Below, one piece after another: positions 25,073 through 37,591 of a stretch of DNA of 64,000 nucleotides. Under the pieces are notes generated by a model. It did not search any database, was not told where the DNA came from, and saw only the letters and a program-made list of their open reading frames with translations. Origin of the DNA: Triglochin maritima (Eukaryota; Streptophyta; Magnoliopsida; Alismatales; Juncaginaceae). The DNA is taken from positions 9,857,001-9,921,000 of the forward strand of contig OY821771.1 of NCBI GenBank assembly GCA_963682175.1, written 5' to 3'. Numbering within the stretch: position 1 is the first letter of the stretch; each line of letters starts with the position of its first letter. The position numbers were made by a program, and so were the translations under genes.

Positions 25073-26627
25073 ATGGATGGTTACATGGGTGACCATCTAT
25101 ATCATTGTTGGGACCAGGATGATTCTCCCTGGTACTCCGGACCCATGCAACCTGGGGGGGGGGGGGGGGGCTCACACTAACACCCCGTATGGTTGGGACG
25201 ATCGCAATTTTGTGACTGAGCAGTCTTCATATTGGGGTAACATGAGAGAGGCACCGACTGCTAGACCACAATCTAGTTATGCCGGATCATATGCTGGTCA
25301 ACAAACTGAGACATTACAACAAACTTCGGCCTCTTTCATGCGTATGGCAGACGACATGAGTGCACTGGTGGCTCCAGTAGCCGTACCGTGCGACTGTTGT
25401 GGGTTGAGTGGTCATGTTATCGGGGAATGTCCTTATGTTCCCCTTGAGCCTGAGTATGAGCACACATTTTCCCAAAATGTTCATTATGACCATTACGCAT
25501 CCGCGTACAACCCGAGAGTGATGGATTCGTGGGGAGACAATTCTTATCCAAATTCTTATACCTCATTTTCACCCCCGTATCCTCCTCCCGAATACCCAGA
25601 ATTCTACCAACACCCCACTTCAAATCATTGGACTCATTCTCAGCCCATCAACACCCAACCCCAAAATTTCCCAAGCTCTGACTTGGACCTCACTGTTGAC
25701 CCCAAATTTGATTCCTTAAAACAAACCCTCCAAACATTCATGGAAACCACTCAAACTTTATTGAAGTCCAACTTGAATTCCTTGCAAAATATGGAATTGC
25801 AAGTGAGTCAAATGACACAACAATTCCATGAACGTGAGGAGGGTCACCTTTCTTGTCAACATGAGGATTCATCTTTTGATATCGAACCACCACCACATCC
25901 ACAAATTCAAAGCACAACCTTTCAAAGTCAAACTCCTAGTCAGTCTGAGGGACTTGGGGTTTCAATTCACGATCACTTAGTGGAGGATTTGATTCAAATT
26001 GAGAATAACTTGGACCAGCCTCATTATGAGTCGGCACAGGATTGTGCCTTATCTTTTTGTCCCGTGGCCCTTGAGCCACATGATCTTCATATTGTACCTC
26101 TTAAGGACTCACCTCTGGTGGAGCAAGAGCTCCCTAATACCCTCAATTTCAAACAACCTGATGAGAGTTTGCCTCTCACTATTGTTCCTGATCATCTTGG
26201 AAATGATGGAACATCAAACAACTACATTGCTCATGAGGGTATTAGGAGTTCCTTGGAGGATACTTTGGGTATGAGACCCACTTCCTGTTCTCCTGGTGAG
26301 TTGGACATGCATAACGAGGTGCTTGACCTTGTTCCGACCTACCAGCCTGTTGGTTGGAGAGTTTGGATTGATGATCATAACTTCAGTTCCGCAACGGGAG
26401 ATATTTTTCTTCCGTTGCCCCTTATTTCCCAAATTCTCGAGAGGTTCAAGCTCTTTCAGTTTGATCCTTTGAATGAGACGTCTTTGCGTCCAATTCATGA
26501 ACCTCTCATTTCATCTGATGCTCTTTGTGAAGGGGCCCACACATGCGTATTCTGGCCCCGCGTGGTGTCATGTTCCCTTTCCAAGTGCATTGACCCACTC
26601 TTGAGGTTCCCATTTGATGTCTTTTGA
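25073..26627 (+). pseudogene. E4 gag-like protein with one zinc knuckle, frameshifted
   Basis: Best start is ATG 25073 (MDGYMGDHLYHCWDQD), matching the E3 start. The frame is lost at a run of 17 G (25154-25170) where E3 has GGGGTGG; after it the main frame is open to 26627. The knuckle is CDCCGLSGHVIGECP, followed by YDHYASAYNP, PPPEYPEFYQH and a long acidic tail (HLSCQHEDSSFDIEPPPH). Near 26530 one base is missing relative to E3, which changes the last 30 or so residues. No enzyme domain is present. The G run may also be a sequencing or assembly problem, so the frame break there needs checking. Confidence 0.75.
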
Positions 26628-26987
26628 CAAATGAAGATGGGAACTTATGTTTGTACATAGTTATATAAAAAAGAAAAAAAAAGAACAAAAAAGAACAAAA
26701 AAAGAAAAAAGAAAAAGAAAGGAAAAACAGAAAAAAAAGAAGTACAATAAAAGACTCCTTCAGTGAGCATCGATTGTTGTGAGCCCCAACCCTTGTGTAT
26801 TTGGGCTCCATTTCTTTCACGTACTTGTATCCTTTCTTTAGCATCTCATAGGTTTTGAGGGAATTCGGGTTATGTCCATCAACATGACCTTGCACTTCCT
26901 TTGTACTTCATGTTGGTGAGATCTCTCCTTTTTATGCATCAATCCATGTAGTATCTTTCTTGCATTCATTGAGGACAATGCATGAAG

Positions 26988-27006
26988 TAGGTGTGGGGGG
27001 TGTTTT
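26988..27006 (+). other. Second, internal polypurine tract of E4
   Basis: AGGTGTGGGGGGTGTTTT after AATGCATGAAGT, 360 bp after the ORF and 1.2 kb before the 3' LTR. It parallels E3 16115-16131 and E6 54790-54808. Confidence 0.6.
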
Positions 27007-28225
27007 ACGTGTGTACATAGTCGAGTCTTTTCTTTTGATTTTGTTTTCTTTTGTTTGCATTGTTAGGGTCATGTTAGTGTGTTGCATTTAATATCGATAT
27101 ATCTGCTTGCCATGATCCTTGGGTGACTTGTCTTCTTTTGCTTGCCTAGTGCTTCAAAATTTTCACATTTCTTTCAAAATCTTCATGTGTTTGCGAAAGA
27201 AAATGTTTTGTGGGTTTTGCGTGTGTTTAGCATGTGCAAAACCGTTGAGAGGCAAAGTAAAAAGAAAGCTCCCAAAATTGTCTTGAACTTGATGCATTAG
27301 GATATCTAGTACAGTGGCTTTAGGATTTATCGAGTCGTTAGGATGCACCCCAGTTTTCCTTTGGGGGTGAGTAATCATAGGGTTTCAGTGCTCAAACATT
27401 CAAAGAAGTCCACCCTGAACCTAGTGAGTCAACAATTCGTGTTTGTTAATTTAGGAAGTTTGTTGTAGTCAATGACCCTTTAAATTCTGTTGTGAGACAT
27501 TAAGTGTAGGGGTTTTGGTTCATGTGTAGATAAAAAATAAGTGAGTAGGTGTTCTCTCTTCTCGCACGGCTCCTATCACTCGGGAATGTAGGTCTGAGGG
27601 GACTTTGTGTCTGGTGCTTTCGAGTCATCTGACTTGGGATGCGCCGACCGAACTCCCGTTACACGGGTGGTAGGGATTGCCCTATGTAGAGATTTGGGGA
27701 AAGGTGTACGTGATAGTGTAAGTCCTCATTGGGAATGATGCACGAAACCTAACCCTGGGAGAATGAAGCTCCAACTAATAAAAAGAAAAAAAAATGTGAA
27801 AAGAAACAAAAAGAAAAAAATGCAAATAAGAACCTTGATGGACCTTACACTTTGTATCACTTGATGATCTTGAGGTTGTCCATGTCTTTCACTTAATTCC
27901 TTATTTAACTTGCACGAATGGTTTATTAGACTAGGTGTGGACTGATTACCTATATAGAGTCGGCCCGTAGGATTACCGCGTCCATTGATCGACAAAATAT
28001 TTCCAACGAGTCGAGGTCTAGAAAGAATAATGCATATTGTTCGGATTTTATGGGTATATCCGCTGAAAACCCTCAGGAGACAACACTCCTCCTTGGCAAC
28101 AAAGAGGTTTAACGGCTTGTTGCACGTGCTAAGTGCAACCGTGATTCCTACGAAAGTGAGTTAGGACTTCTTGTTTCTCGTTTGCTTTTCTCTTTCTTTG
28201 TTTTGCTCGGGACTAGCAAAAACTT

Positions 28226-28240
28226 AGGTGTGGGGGTATT
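28226..28240 (+). other. Terminal polypurine tract of E4
   Basis: TAGGTGTGGGGGTATT directly before the 3' LTR, preceded by an imperfect hairpin TTTGCTCGGGACTAGCAAA. Confidence 0.85.
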
Positions 28241-29093
28241 TGATTGACATCATTTCATGCTCATATTTGTATCTTATATCCATTATCTTACATCTAAGCA
28301 ATGCTATGTGACGAGTTTTATGTTTAGTTTTCAGAAATAAAGAGGTTTGAAGAGAATAGCCATGAAAGGACCCAAAAGCAGGAAAAAAGACTTAATTGTG
28401 AGACCTAGGGACTGAGATGCAATGGAGAAGGACCTGATCGTAAGACCGAAGGACCTAAGAGCAAAACAGGAAACTCCACACCATCATGGGGAGTATTTTG
28501 GCAATTCGATTCGGGTCGGAGCTCCAACAACCGAGTAGATGCATCCAAGACCAAGACACACTTCAAGGAAAGCCCACCAGAAGACCTAGACGGATCTGGG
28601 CTTTATAGGCCGCCAATTGGCGGTCTGGATCATGCCAGATCCGCCCCAATTTCTCCTGGACTTGTATTAATGTTTGTTTAGGCTATTTTTGGTATTGGTT
28701 TAGTCCCACATCGTGGGATTGTCCCGGATTAGCTTTTTCCATGCTTATAAATAGAACTCTTCACCTTCCATTGTAATTACCCATTGTTTGGTGGCATTCT
28801 CTCTACTAAGGAGTGAGCCTCGAAGCAATAACTCAAGGTGGAGAAGAGTGCTACCTTCAATGTGAGTCATTGTTAATAAAAATTTATTTGTTTCTTTTAA
28901 TCTTGTTTTGTTATGTTGCTTGTTTTGTGTGGGTTGCTTTACTTTGTTTAATCTCTTGTTTAGTAATTTTAGTATCTTAGTTAAATGTTTTCTTTACTTA
29001 GTCTAATCAGTAGTGTAATGAGTAGTGAGTAGTTCCATCCCCATTTGGGGGGGGGGGGGGGGTGGAGAAATATGTGATATAATCATGTAGTGT
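28241..29093 (+). repeat. Truncated 3' LTR of E4
   Basis: First 853 bp of the LTR. It contains CCGCCAATTGGCGG (28610-28623) and a run of 16 G (29047-29062) where the 5' LTR has 7. It stops abruptly at GTAGTGT and joins unrelated DNA. Confidence 0.9.
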
Positions 29094-29276
29094 GATTGCG
29101 AATATTTTGTTTTATGTAAACCAATATCTTTTAGAGCTCTACAGTTAAGGACCAAGAACATCTTCCTTAACACTTTTAAAAGACGAATAACATAAACAGG
29201 GAACAAAATGATTTCTCTTTCAATTCATAATAATTGACATTTAAAAGTAAAACTTTTAGAACACATTCCCTTCAAT
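29094..29276. other. Unassigned junction DNA
   Basis: 183 bp between the broken E4 LTR and the MULE fragment; nothing recognised. Both neighbours are truncated here, so this marks a deletion or rearrangement point. Confidence 0.4.
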
Positions 29277-30919
29277 ACCACACATTTTTACCATACTTGT
29301 TCACTACAAACTCAAAATTATTCTTCATTGCAAAGTGAGAAGCTTTGGTTTTCAATTCACCATTGCTTTCAAAAGTCTTACCGAGGAATTCTTCAGATGA
29401 TTCACCGACAAAGGACATATGAGTGTGGTTAGAATCCAATATATCTACTCTTGTTAACATTGGAGCACTCCAACTTCTGTTATCTTCTAGTGAAATGAAT
29501 TGAGAATCCCATCATGTGTTATTTTCCGTTTTATTTGGCTGACTGCTGCTTGTCCCAAGTGTTTGGTTTCCTAGAGTTCCGGGTTGTGAGTGTCTTACCG
29601 TTCGGGGTTGTAAAAGTGGGAGTGACAAGTCTCTTCTACTATCTCCTTCGGAATCTTCTTCCCAATTTCCTTCTTCGTCACTTAAGTTCACAGCATGATT
29701 AACTTTCACATAGGGCTCGTACTCATTCAATTGGTGGGGGACATCAATCTCCGGAACAACTATCTCACCTACGGTGGCCATGCGATATGTTCGAGGAACA
29801 AAAGTCCGAACCTAACTCCTAACTTCTTTATTAAAGTTTGAATTGGGTTATGGTTCTACAGGTACATTCTTCTTAACCAGAGACACACATAAAGGGATTT
29901 TGTACTGCAATATTTTAGAGACGAAGAAACGGATGTCAGAATCATATGTGATTTCAACAGGTTTATATGGTTGCCCATGTGTTTTGTAAGGGGCCTCCAA
30001 GGTGAGATCATACTTCAACTTATCAACATCCAACGCCTTGTGCAAAATTTCAAGCAATTGCAGGTACGTTACATCATTTTCTATCATGATCCCTTTACTC
30101 TTGTCATCCTTGAAAAACCAATCTCTATCGTTCATTTCCCAAACACCATTGTATGCAGCCAATACGTTAACAATTGAACCTGATACGACAAAAAACAAAA
30201 AAGTCAAAACAATGGAATCCATAATAATAATTATGACCTATCGAGCTCTATCAAGTTTCTATCAAACTCATATTGAGTTCAATAAAAAACATATCGATTT
30301 CAATCAAACTCTAAACATGTATAACTATCGAGCAGACCTATCACGTATCCTCGTTTACCATCGAGCATTGTCTGTCATCGTCTTCAACCATCAGAACCGG
30401 TCATTAGTTGAGCTATATCGAACTCAATCAAGCACAACTACCACACAAAAAGAATATTCAAACAAAACTTGAACGAACGAACAAAACACATCAAGACATT
30501 GACAGATCAGTTCGAAAATGGAAAGAAAATGCAACACAATAACACACATCAATTTTTAACAATTTCACTTACACATTCTCTTTTTTGACCGGTTTCTCCT
30601 ACAAGAACACTAAAAAAACTTGTGCATTCTAGTGGGGGTCCAACGAACTCAGTGGGGGACGATCTCAACTCGATATTGGCTATTGTATGCTCGATCTGGT
30701 CTTCACTCCCAACTGAAAAATATGAGTTGGATGCGCGTGAAAGAGAGAGAGAGAGAGAGAGATGTTGTTCCATGTTTAGTCAAAGGGGAATGACCTCACG
30801 ATTTAGGCAGGGGTATTTTGGGGAGAAGTAAAAACATAAGTATATTTTTTAGACAATGTCAAAGTGTGAAATTTTTTCTCGATTTTGGGTAGCTTTGAGA
30901 ATAGAAAGTAAATTTTTCC
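29277..30919 (-). pseudogene. MULE transposase N-terminal fragment, copy 1
   Basis: Reading leftward from a terminus GGAAAAATTTACTTTC (30919). Leader with a GA repeat (about 30745-30765). Then the N-terminal domain of plant Mutator transposases (YNGVWEMNDRDWFFKDD, VTYLQLLEILHKALDVD, PLCVSLVKKN), an acidic linker (VPEIDVPHQLNEYEPY), and the start of the Mutator DNA-binding domain (GKTFESNGELKTKASHFAMK). It stops after KNVWY near 29277. The catalytic domain is absent. Several frame breaks. Copy 2 at about 44850-46890 is the same family on the other strand. Confidence 0.8.
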
Positions 30920-32204
30920 TACTAATTTACCATCCTCACTTAATTTAAATTTCAAAACTCATAAAATTAGAATTTTCAGAAAAGCCAAGAATGTTAATTA
31001 TGTATATTCCCTTCTTTACCAAAATCCCATCCTAATCTCTTGAAAATATAAATACTTTAGTTTCCAATCATAACCGAATTTTGCTTCATCTCCCAAATAC
31101 GCTCTTCATCAAATCCCCTCAAAACCAAAGTTTATCGAGTATGTCTTCTTCAATAATCTAAATTTTTATTTTGGTATATAAATAATTATGAAAATATTAG
31201 ACATGTAATATGTTGTTTTTTGTGATTAATTATGTGGTAAAGAGTGCATACCAAAGATGACATATCCAATGACATCAAATGTTGAGCTGTTGGTTGGATT
31301 TTAAGTGACACTCCCTTAGTGATTGTATTGTATGTTTGTGCGCATTCATCCTTGTCCTCAATTTCATGTTTATTTTTTGACTTTTTTATTCATGCGCTAT
31401 GAATAATTAGGATTCTTACTAAAGTTCTGTTTTGCACCACGTTGAACAAAGTTTGGTAGTTCTGTGTAAGTTTTTTTCTTAAGTATGAGATGAATTGAGA
31501 TATCAATATAACTTCAAAAATTAGATAAACAAATGTACAATCCACATAATAAGGTCTACCATGTAAAATTTAACGAAACAATACAATTCAGAAACGATTT
31601 AATATAGCCTCTAAATAAGACTTTGGAGAGAATTTTCTAACTTACAAATACATTGCTACACATGACCTCTTAACATGTCAATATAACCTTAAAAACTACA
31701 AAAAATGATGTACGTGATGAGCTGAAGCCGGATCTCAAGTATATTGTCGTCCTTCTAAAATTCACTCCGGGGGGTGTCGGACCAATATTTAAAAGTTAGA
31801 ACAGACACAAATTTTGGAAGAAGGGATTTGTATTTATATTGATGTTAAAATTACTTTAACTAAAACAATAACATCCAATCCCACCCCCTCTTGGTACATA
31901 TGACACTGTTATGTTGACTACTAACTTTCCTAATACACTAATGAAAAACTTTCCTAATACATTAATAGAAATTAATACTCAAGCTAAAATATAATATAGA
32001 GATATGGTATTATTCTTATTTCCTTGGCAAGTCCAAATTTAGGTAAGTATATATCATTCTTTATATGGTAGTTTCTTTGCAGCTTCCCATCTCTCAAATT
32101 AGGAAGAATCTAGTGTCTACTGTGGTGCATTAGATAAGTATCTAATGTGGCCATTAACCCAACCCCCCTTACCTTGCCTAGGTGGGAGCCTCTTTTGAGG
32201 CACT
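30920..32204. other. AT-rich non-coding stretch
   Basis: No gene, hairpin array or LTR edge recognised. Around 32115-32160 the phrase TTAGATAAGTATCTAATGTGGCCATTA resembles part of LTRs A and D, so decayed LTR sequence may be present. Confidence 0.4.
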
Positions 32205-32433
32205 GGGTAACGTTAATGTTGATGTATTGTGGGGTTGAATGTGCACACATTACTTTATGGAAGTAATACAATAGTTATACGACAAATGTGTACAACTTGT
32301 ACATTTAGCGACGTACAATGGTCATTTGACTGATAGCCTACCCAACTAGTTTGGGATTAAATGTTTTGTTGTTTTTCCTTGACTAATATTATTTAGTTTA
32401 ATGTAAGTACTTTTGTTAACACATTTTGTAAAT
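32205..32433. repeat. Flanking direct repeat X, copy 1
   Basis: About 220 bp (GTATTGTGGGGTTGAA ... CCCAACTAGTTTGGGATT ... ATTTTGTAAA) repeated at about 35528-35757 on the other side of LTR A, with a shorter copy at about 36043-36172. It is not an LTR target duplication, being far too long. Confidence 0.65.
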
Positions 32434-32434
32434 A

Positions 32435-35400
32435 ACTGCAAGTGCACGACGTCGGTGAAGACGTGGAAAATACGGATCGATGACTACCATACACTAGTGG
32501 GAAAGGAGAGGAGAATGAGGAAATTATACTAAACTAACTACATTAAACGATGAATCAATCAAAAATTAAACTAAACCCTCATGGATTTGAGGTGCGTAGG
32601 TATGTATGTGTGTGAGTGGTTCTTGATTACATAAGGCACAAGTGTGTAAAGTAATGTGGAGTCTAATTAACGTCAACTACATTTAAATGAATACACGACT
32701 AATATAGTTAGACGTGAAGTTAAGATGCACTTTGGGTTCTCAAGAATGAACTAAGTACATACTATGACCATTAGGACATCAATTAACTATCCATACAACT
32801 CAATACATTCATGCATTCTCTACTAATCAAGCATCCATACATAACAAGCCAATTCCGTACATGATAAACCATTACAAGCAATAACATAAACTCTAGATCT
32901 AGCATGACATAAGTACCTAATGTGGTCATTATCTCATCTAATACAAGTTAATTTAAGCATGCTACAAGTATAGATCTACATTAAGCACATGGAAATGATA
33001 CAAATAAGAAAAAGTCATCACTAACACTTCACATAACCTACAACACCTCCACCCCAAATGGGGTGGATCTACTCTCTACTCATAGTAACAACTATGTAAA
33101 GCAAGAAACCTACATTCAACATGGTAAGAAAAGCAAACTACTAAATCTACCAACAAAACATAAAAAACTTGGATAGAAACAAAGCTAGAGAAGAAAGGAA
33201 TCTAAATCTACCTTTATATTAACAAAAGAGTAACATTACAAGCTTTAACTCCTACCTTTATTTACTGCCCAAATTGGATAAAACCTAAGTTACTCTAATG
33301 GTGGACGCTGAGCTCAAGAAGAGAGGTAGGAGAAACATTGCTATTTATAGAAGAAATGGTGGTATAGATGAATTTGAAAGCAATCCAACAAATGTAATCG
33401 CTTTCTCTATGGTTTTGTGCACCCAAATAAGCAAGATCTATCCCCGGGAGAAATTGTGGCGCGTTTGGGCCAAAAATGATCTGCCAGTGGTGGATCAAAA
33501 TCTACCATTGACGGCTATTTTGTGCATGATCCACCCTGATTTCTTCCAGGAGCTTACGTTATTCATTTTGCACGTGAGGTGCAGTCCAGGTTCGCTGGTT
33601 CGAGTCCATTTGGTCTTAATTTATCAAATACTCTTCAAGATCAAGGTACTGAGGAATTTTTGCTCCCAAAATGTTTTTCTTTCATTCAGGTTCCTCGGGG
33701 TTTCATCTTGGTCCTTCCTGAGTTGCAGATGAGTCCTTGAGCATGACAAACATGTCCAAAATGCTTCAATAATGTCATTTCTTCTTGCATTTAGGTCCTT
33801 TTTGGTTTTTTCTCCTCTTTATTATTACCTAAAACAAAAACACATCAAACAAACAATCGAGTAGTGATGTGTTCGTTTTAAATACCGCAAGTGCATAACG
33901 TCGGTGAAGACGTGACAAATACGGGTCAATCCACAGGGAGGTGTGTCGACTCTGGTTCGTTCGAAGGCAAGTGAAAAAAATAGAGAGAAGAAATTGATTA
34001 AACTAAACTAAACTACATTAAACTACCATGAAACAAACAAAGAAGATGAAAGAACGAGACGAAATAAAACTAAACTAAGTGACTAATAAAAGCAAGCTGG
34101 AAATCAGGAATGGAAACCCCTACGGGGTGGAGTGTGTGCACATATGATGTGAAATAAGTGATGTGACGCAAGTAAGCATGTATGTGTGTGTGTCATTTGT
34201 GTGTCTTCATGCATTGGAAGTGTACAAAGATGTGACAAAACCTATCAATCTATTCACACAATGTATCGACAATTACTACTTGATTAGCATAAGACTAAGC
34301 TCAACATGAGAGGTGTCTAAATGTGATGGAAAGACTCAACAAAAACCAAGAACTCATGTGAAGAACAAAGCTAAGCATGGGAAGTGTCTAAATGTTATGG
34401 TAAAACTCAACAAAATAAAGTTTCTTCAATCAATCAAGCAAGGAAACACAAACACAAATACAAATACAAACACAAACACAAACACATAACTAACATGTAG
34501 CATATTCAACAGGAAATTTCAGTCAATAAATGCGAGGAAACTAAGCATAGGAAGTGTAAATCTTATGGCAAAGCCCATCAAAAATCCCCCAACATGTAGA
34601 TGATTAAAATACCCCCAATGAACATACAAACATGCAAGTCTACATAATCAAAAAGTTCATCAAACATCCAAACTTCACAACATATATGTACATCATCTCC
34701 ACCCCCAAAGGGGGATGAAACTACTCACTACTCATTAAGAAAAGAAGACAAAACGAAATTAAACTAAGCATGGAAGAATTAAAAGAGAAGACAACATTAA
34801 AACAAACTAAGAAAAATTATTTTATTTGCATGACTCACATTACAAGTAGTATTCTTCTCCACTTGAGTTTTTCTCCAAGGCTTACTCGAAGTAGAGAGAA
34901 TGTCACCAAGCAATGAGTAAATACAAAAGAGGAGGAAGAGTTTTATTTATAGTCATAGAAAAAGGTAACCGGGGACAATCCCCCGGTATGAGACTAAACA
35001 CATACTATAAATGGACATAAAACAAAATAATAAAACACCCGACTAAACCATGAACTATTTGGAGTAATTTGGACCGCCAATTTGCGGTCTGGATGCCTCT
35101 AATCGAGTCTGGATTTTGGTAGCTTGGTTCTGGCTTGATTTCTTGATGTTTGATGAACCCGATTTGGTTGTTGATGGTTAGACCCGGATCTAATTGCCAA
35201 AATACTACTAATAATGGTGTGGAGCTTCTTGATTTGCTCATTGGTCCTTTTGGTTTTACATTTGGGTCCTTCTCTCTTTCATCTCAGTCCATAAGTCTTG
35301 CAACTTAGTCATTTTCCTTGCTTTGAAGTCCTTATTGAGTGTCTTCTTCTCAAACATGTTTATTCCTGAAAGTTAAACATAAAACTTGTTACGAAGCATT

Positions 35401-35527
35401 TCTTAGGCTAAAAATAAAGGATATAAGACACAAATATATGCATGATATGATGTCAATCAAGTAGCAAAAATTGGGGTAAAATAAAGGATATATAGTATGA
35501 ATACAATGTATGATATGCTACTAATCA
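32435..35527 (-). repeat. Solo LTR A, interrupted by LTR B
   Basis: The left part is 32435-33864 and the right part 35465-35527; B lies between. Together about 1.49 kb, starting at the superfamily block CTGCAAGTGCACGACGTC and ending GATATGCTACTAATCA exactly as LTR C does. Its G/C tract has 4 C. No paired LTR or internal region adjoins it. The left edge merges into repeat X, so a few bases may be lost. Confidence 0.75.
33865..35459 (-). repeat. Solo LTR B nested in LTR A
   Basis: 1595 bp, TGATGTGTTCG ... TGTCAATCA, flanked by a 5-bp duplication AGTAG (33860-33864 and 35460-35464). In sense it starts TGATTGACATCATATCATGC and so belongs with the E4 LTR. Has palindrome CCGCCAATTTGCGG (35074-35087) and a CAAACA-type short repeat at about 34447-34486. 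A solo LTR of this kind comes from recombination between the two LTRs of a full element. Confidence 0.92.
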
Positions 35528-36172
35528 TTAATGTTTTATGTATTGTGGGGGTTGAAATTGCACACCTACTTTATGGAAGTAATACAATAGTTATACAAAA
35601 AATGTGTACAACTTGTACAATTAGCAACGTACAATAGTCATTTGACTGATAGCCTACCCAACTAGTTTGGGATTAAATGCTTTGTTGTTTGTTTCTTTTC
35701 TTTGACTAATATTACTTAGTTACTAATGTAACTACTTTTGTTAACTCATTTTGTAAAAGATCGTTTACTTTCTTTGAATTATCTTTTATTGAAATTAATA
35801 AATTGTTTTTGAGTTGACAACCTTGACATACGTCAATACGATGTTTACAGATTTGAATACAAACTAAAAATTGAGTTGTACGACCTGCAAACTTTTGTGA
35901 TTATACGACTGGAAAACATATCCAAATATCCCCTTGCAATACATGTATAACCCATGAACGCATTTACACGACCCAAAACACCAAAGACAATAATTAAGAT
36001 ATTTTTTTCGTTTATAAAAAAACTTCAACACCTATTGTAGGGCTGAGTGTGTACACAAGACTTTGTGAAATTAATACAATTGCTATAGCACACATGGGTG
36101 CCATTTACAGAATTAGTAACGTACAATAGTCATTTGACAAATAATCTATCCCAACTAGTTTGAGATTAAAGG
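35528..36172. repeat. Repeat X copies 2 and 3
   Basis: Copy 2 at about 35528-35757 and partial copy 3 at about 36043-36172, both with the phrase ACGTACAATAGTCATTTGAC; 35758-36042 is AT-rich and unassigned. Confidence 0.55.
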
Positions 36173-36189
36173 TTTGTTCTAATGACTCA

Positions 36190-36412
36190 GATTGTTCACC
36201 AACATATGATCCAACAAAACTAGAAGGTGATCTAACAATTGGTGCATCTCTCATATCACCCCATCTAAAGACTGCTTAGCTACATAATTAAAATTGTCTC
36301 AGCCCTGTTGGGTGTTTGTCTGAGGCACCCCAAGATGCTTGGGTTGGATATATCAGGGAGAGTAGTCCTGGTCCTAACAATGAAATGAATGATCGCCCAT
36401 GTAACCATCCAT
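36190..36412 (-). pseudogene. E5 gag N-terminal fragment
   Basis: Begins MDGYMGDHSFHC at 36412, as in E3 and E4, but has stop codons within the first 20 codons and again further on. The knuckle region is missing. Confidence 0.7.
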
Positions 36413-37591
36413 CTCAACAATAACACTCTCAAATCGACTACTCTCACCACCACGAGATCAAGCTCGCATAAAAGTGCTCGACTCAAGCCTAAAACAATAA
36501 GAGAAATAGTGTAAAGAGGAGGGGACTAAACGATAGAAGTGGATGAGAAGATGACTCGGGTGAGAAGAGAAGAAGCCTTAAGAACGAGCGTGGGTAGTGG
36601 TGTCGGGGAAAAGCCAAAATTAGCAAACATGGCTCAATTAAACCTAAGGTTATTTATAGATCCTTAGGCTAGACGACGCCTAACTGCGACTCTCCACACT
36701 CCTGAACGTCTCACCTCCCTCGGTCGCAGGTCACAAAGCCGAAAGAGAAAGTTGAGACTCGGAGGTCCCAAAAGTCTCAATATAACTAAGCAAACAACGA
36801 CGTTCAAGTCATGACGTCGAGAATGAGATTGTCTTCTAAGTGCGCCCGAAGTCCTTAGGGTCAATGTCTACTTGATTTTAATTTGGGCTTCCGATTAGTG
36901 TGATTTTTAGGGTGATGGAAGGGGTGATGAAATCAACCACCTTATCTTGTATGGGACAACCCCTCCTTAGTAGTGTTTTGAGTCTTAAGTCTAGCAATCA
37001 ACTCTCCAAACAAACGCTCACCTCACATTTGTCCCGATACAACTTACTAACTAATGCATGCTTTAACCATGCATATAGAAGAAAAGAATGCATGTACCTC
37101 ACACCAGTAATCAACAATAGAAATGTAAAGAAAAGAAAGACGAATGCGTGCAAGGTCTACAGATGATGCATGACCTAGATGAATAACAATCTAATATTTT
37201 GCTTTGAGGTTTAGACGCCAAGTTGTCTTAAAAGGGGAATCATGCATATTTAATGTGTTATGATAACATTCAGAAGAATGTACTGAGTGTAGAAGAACCT
37301 TAAAAAATAAAGCATATCAGGAAGCATGCATGTACTGAAAACTCAGAGTGTAAATCCACACCTAATCCACCAATAGAGGATGAAAATCCACAACTAGCGG
37401 ATTGATTGGGTGTTTGGTTTGACAGTTTCTTGTCAATGCTCTCCTCGTTTAGTGGGTTCTCCTGCCACCCTAAGCCCCTGCATAGCAATCAAACAGAAAA
37501 CAAAAACAACACAAAACGAAAGATAAGTAAGTCCACCGAAATGGTTGACGCGACAACTGAAACTTACTCCCCTACAATGGTGCCAAAATCT

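Larger units (their letters stand above)
22410..29093 (+). mobile_element. E4: gag-only LTR retrotransposon, 3' LTR truncated
   Basis: 5' LTR 22410-23943 (1534 bp, TGATTGA ... TCAATCA), tRNA-Asp-type primer site, leader, one gag-like ORF, terminal polypurine tract, then 3' LTR from 28241 to 29093 only. The last 680 bp of the 3' LTR and the target duplication are missing. The shared LTR parts differ at roughly 12-13 sites in 850 bp (about 1.5 percent). Its LTRs differ from those of E3 and E6 but its ORF is the E3 ORF. Confidence 0.93.
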
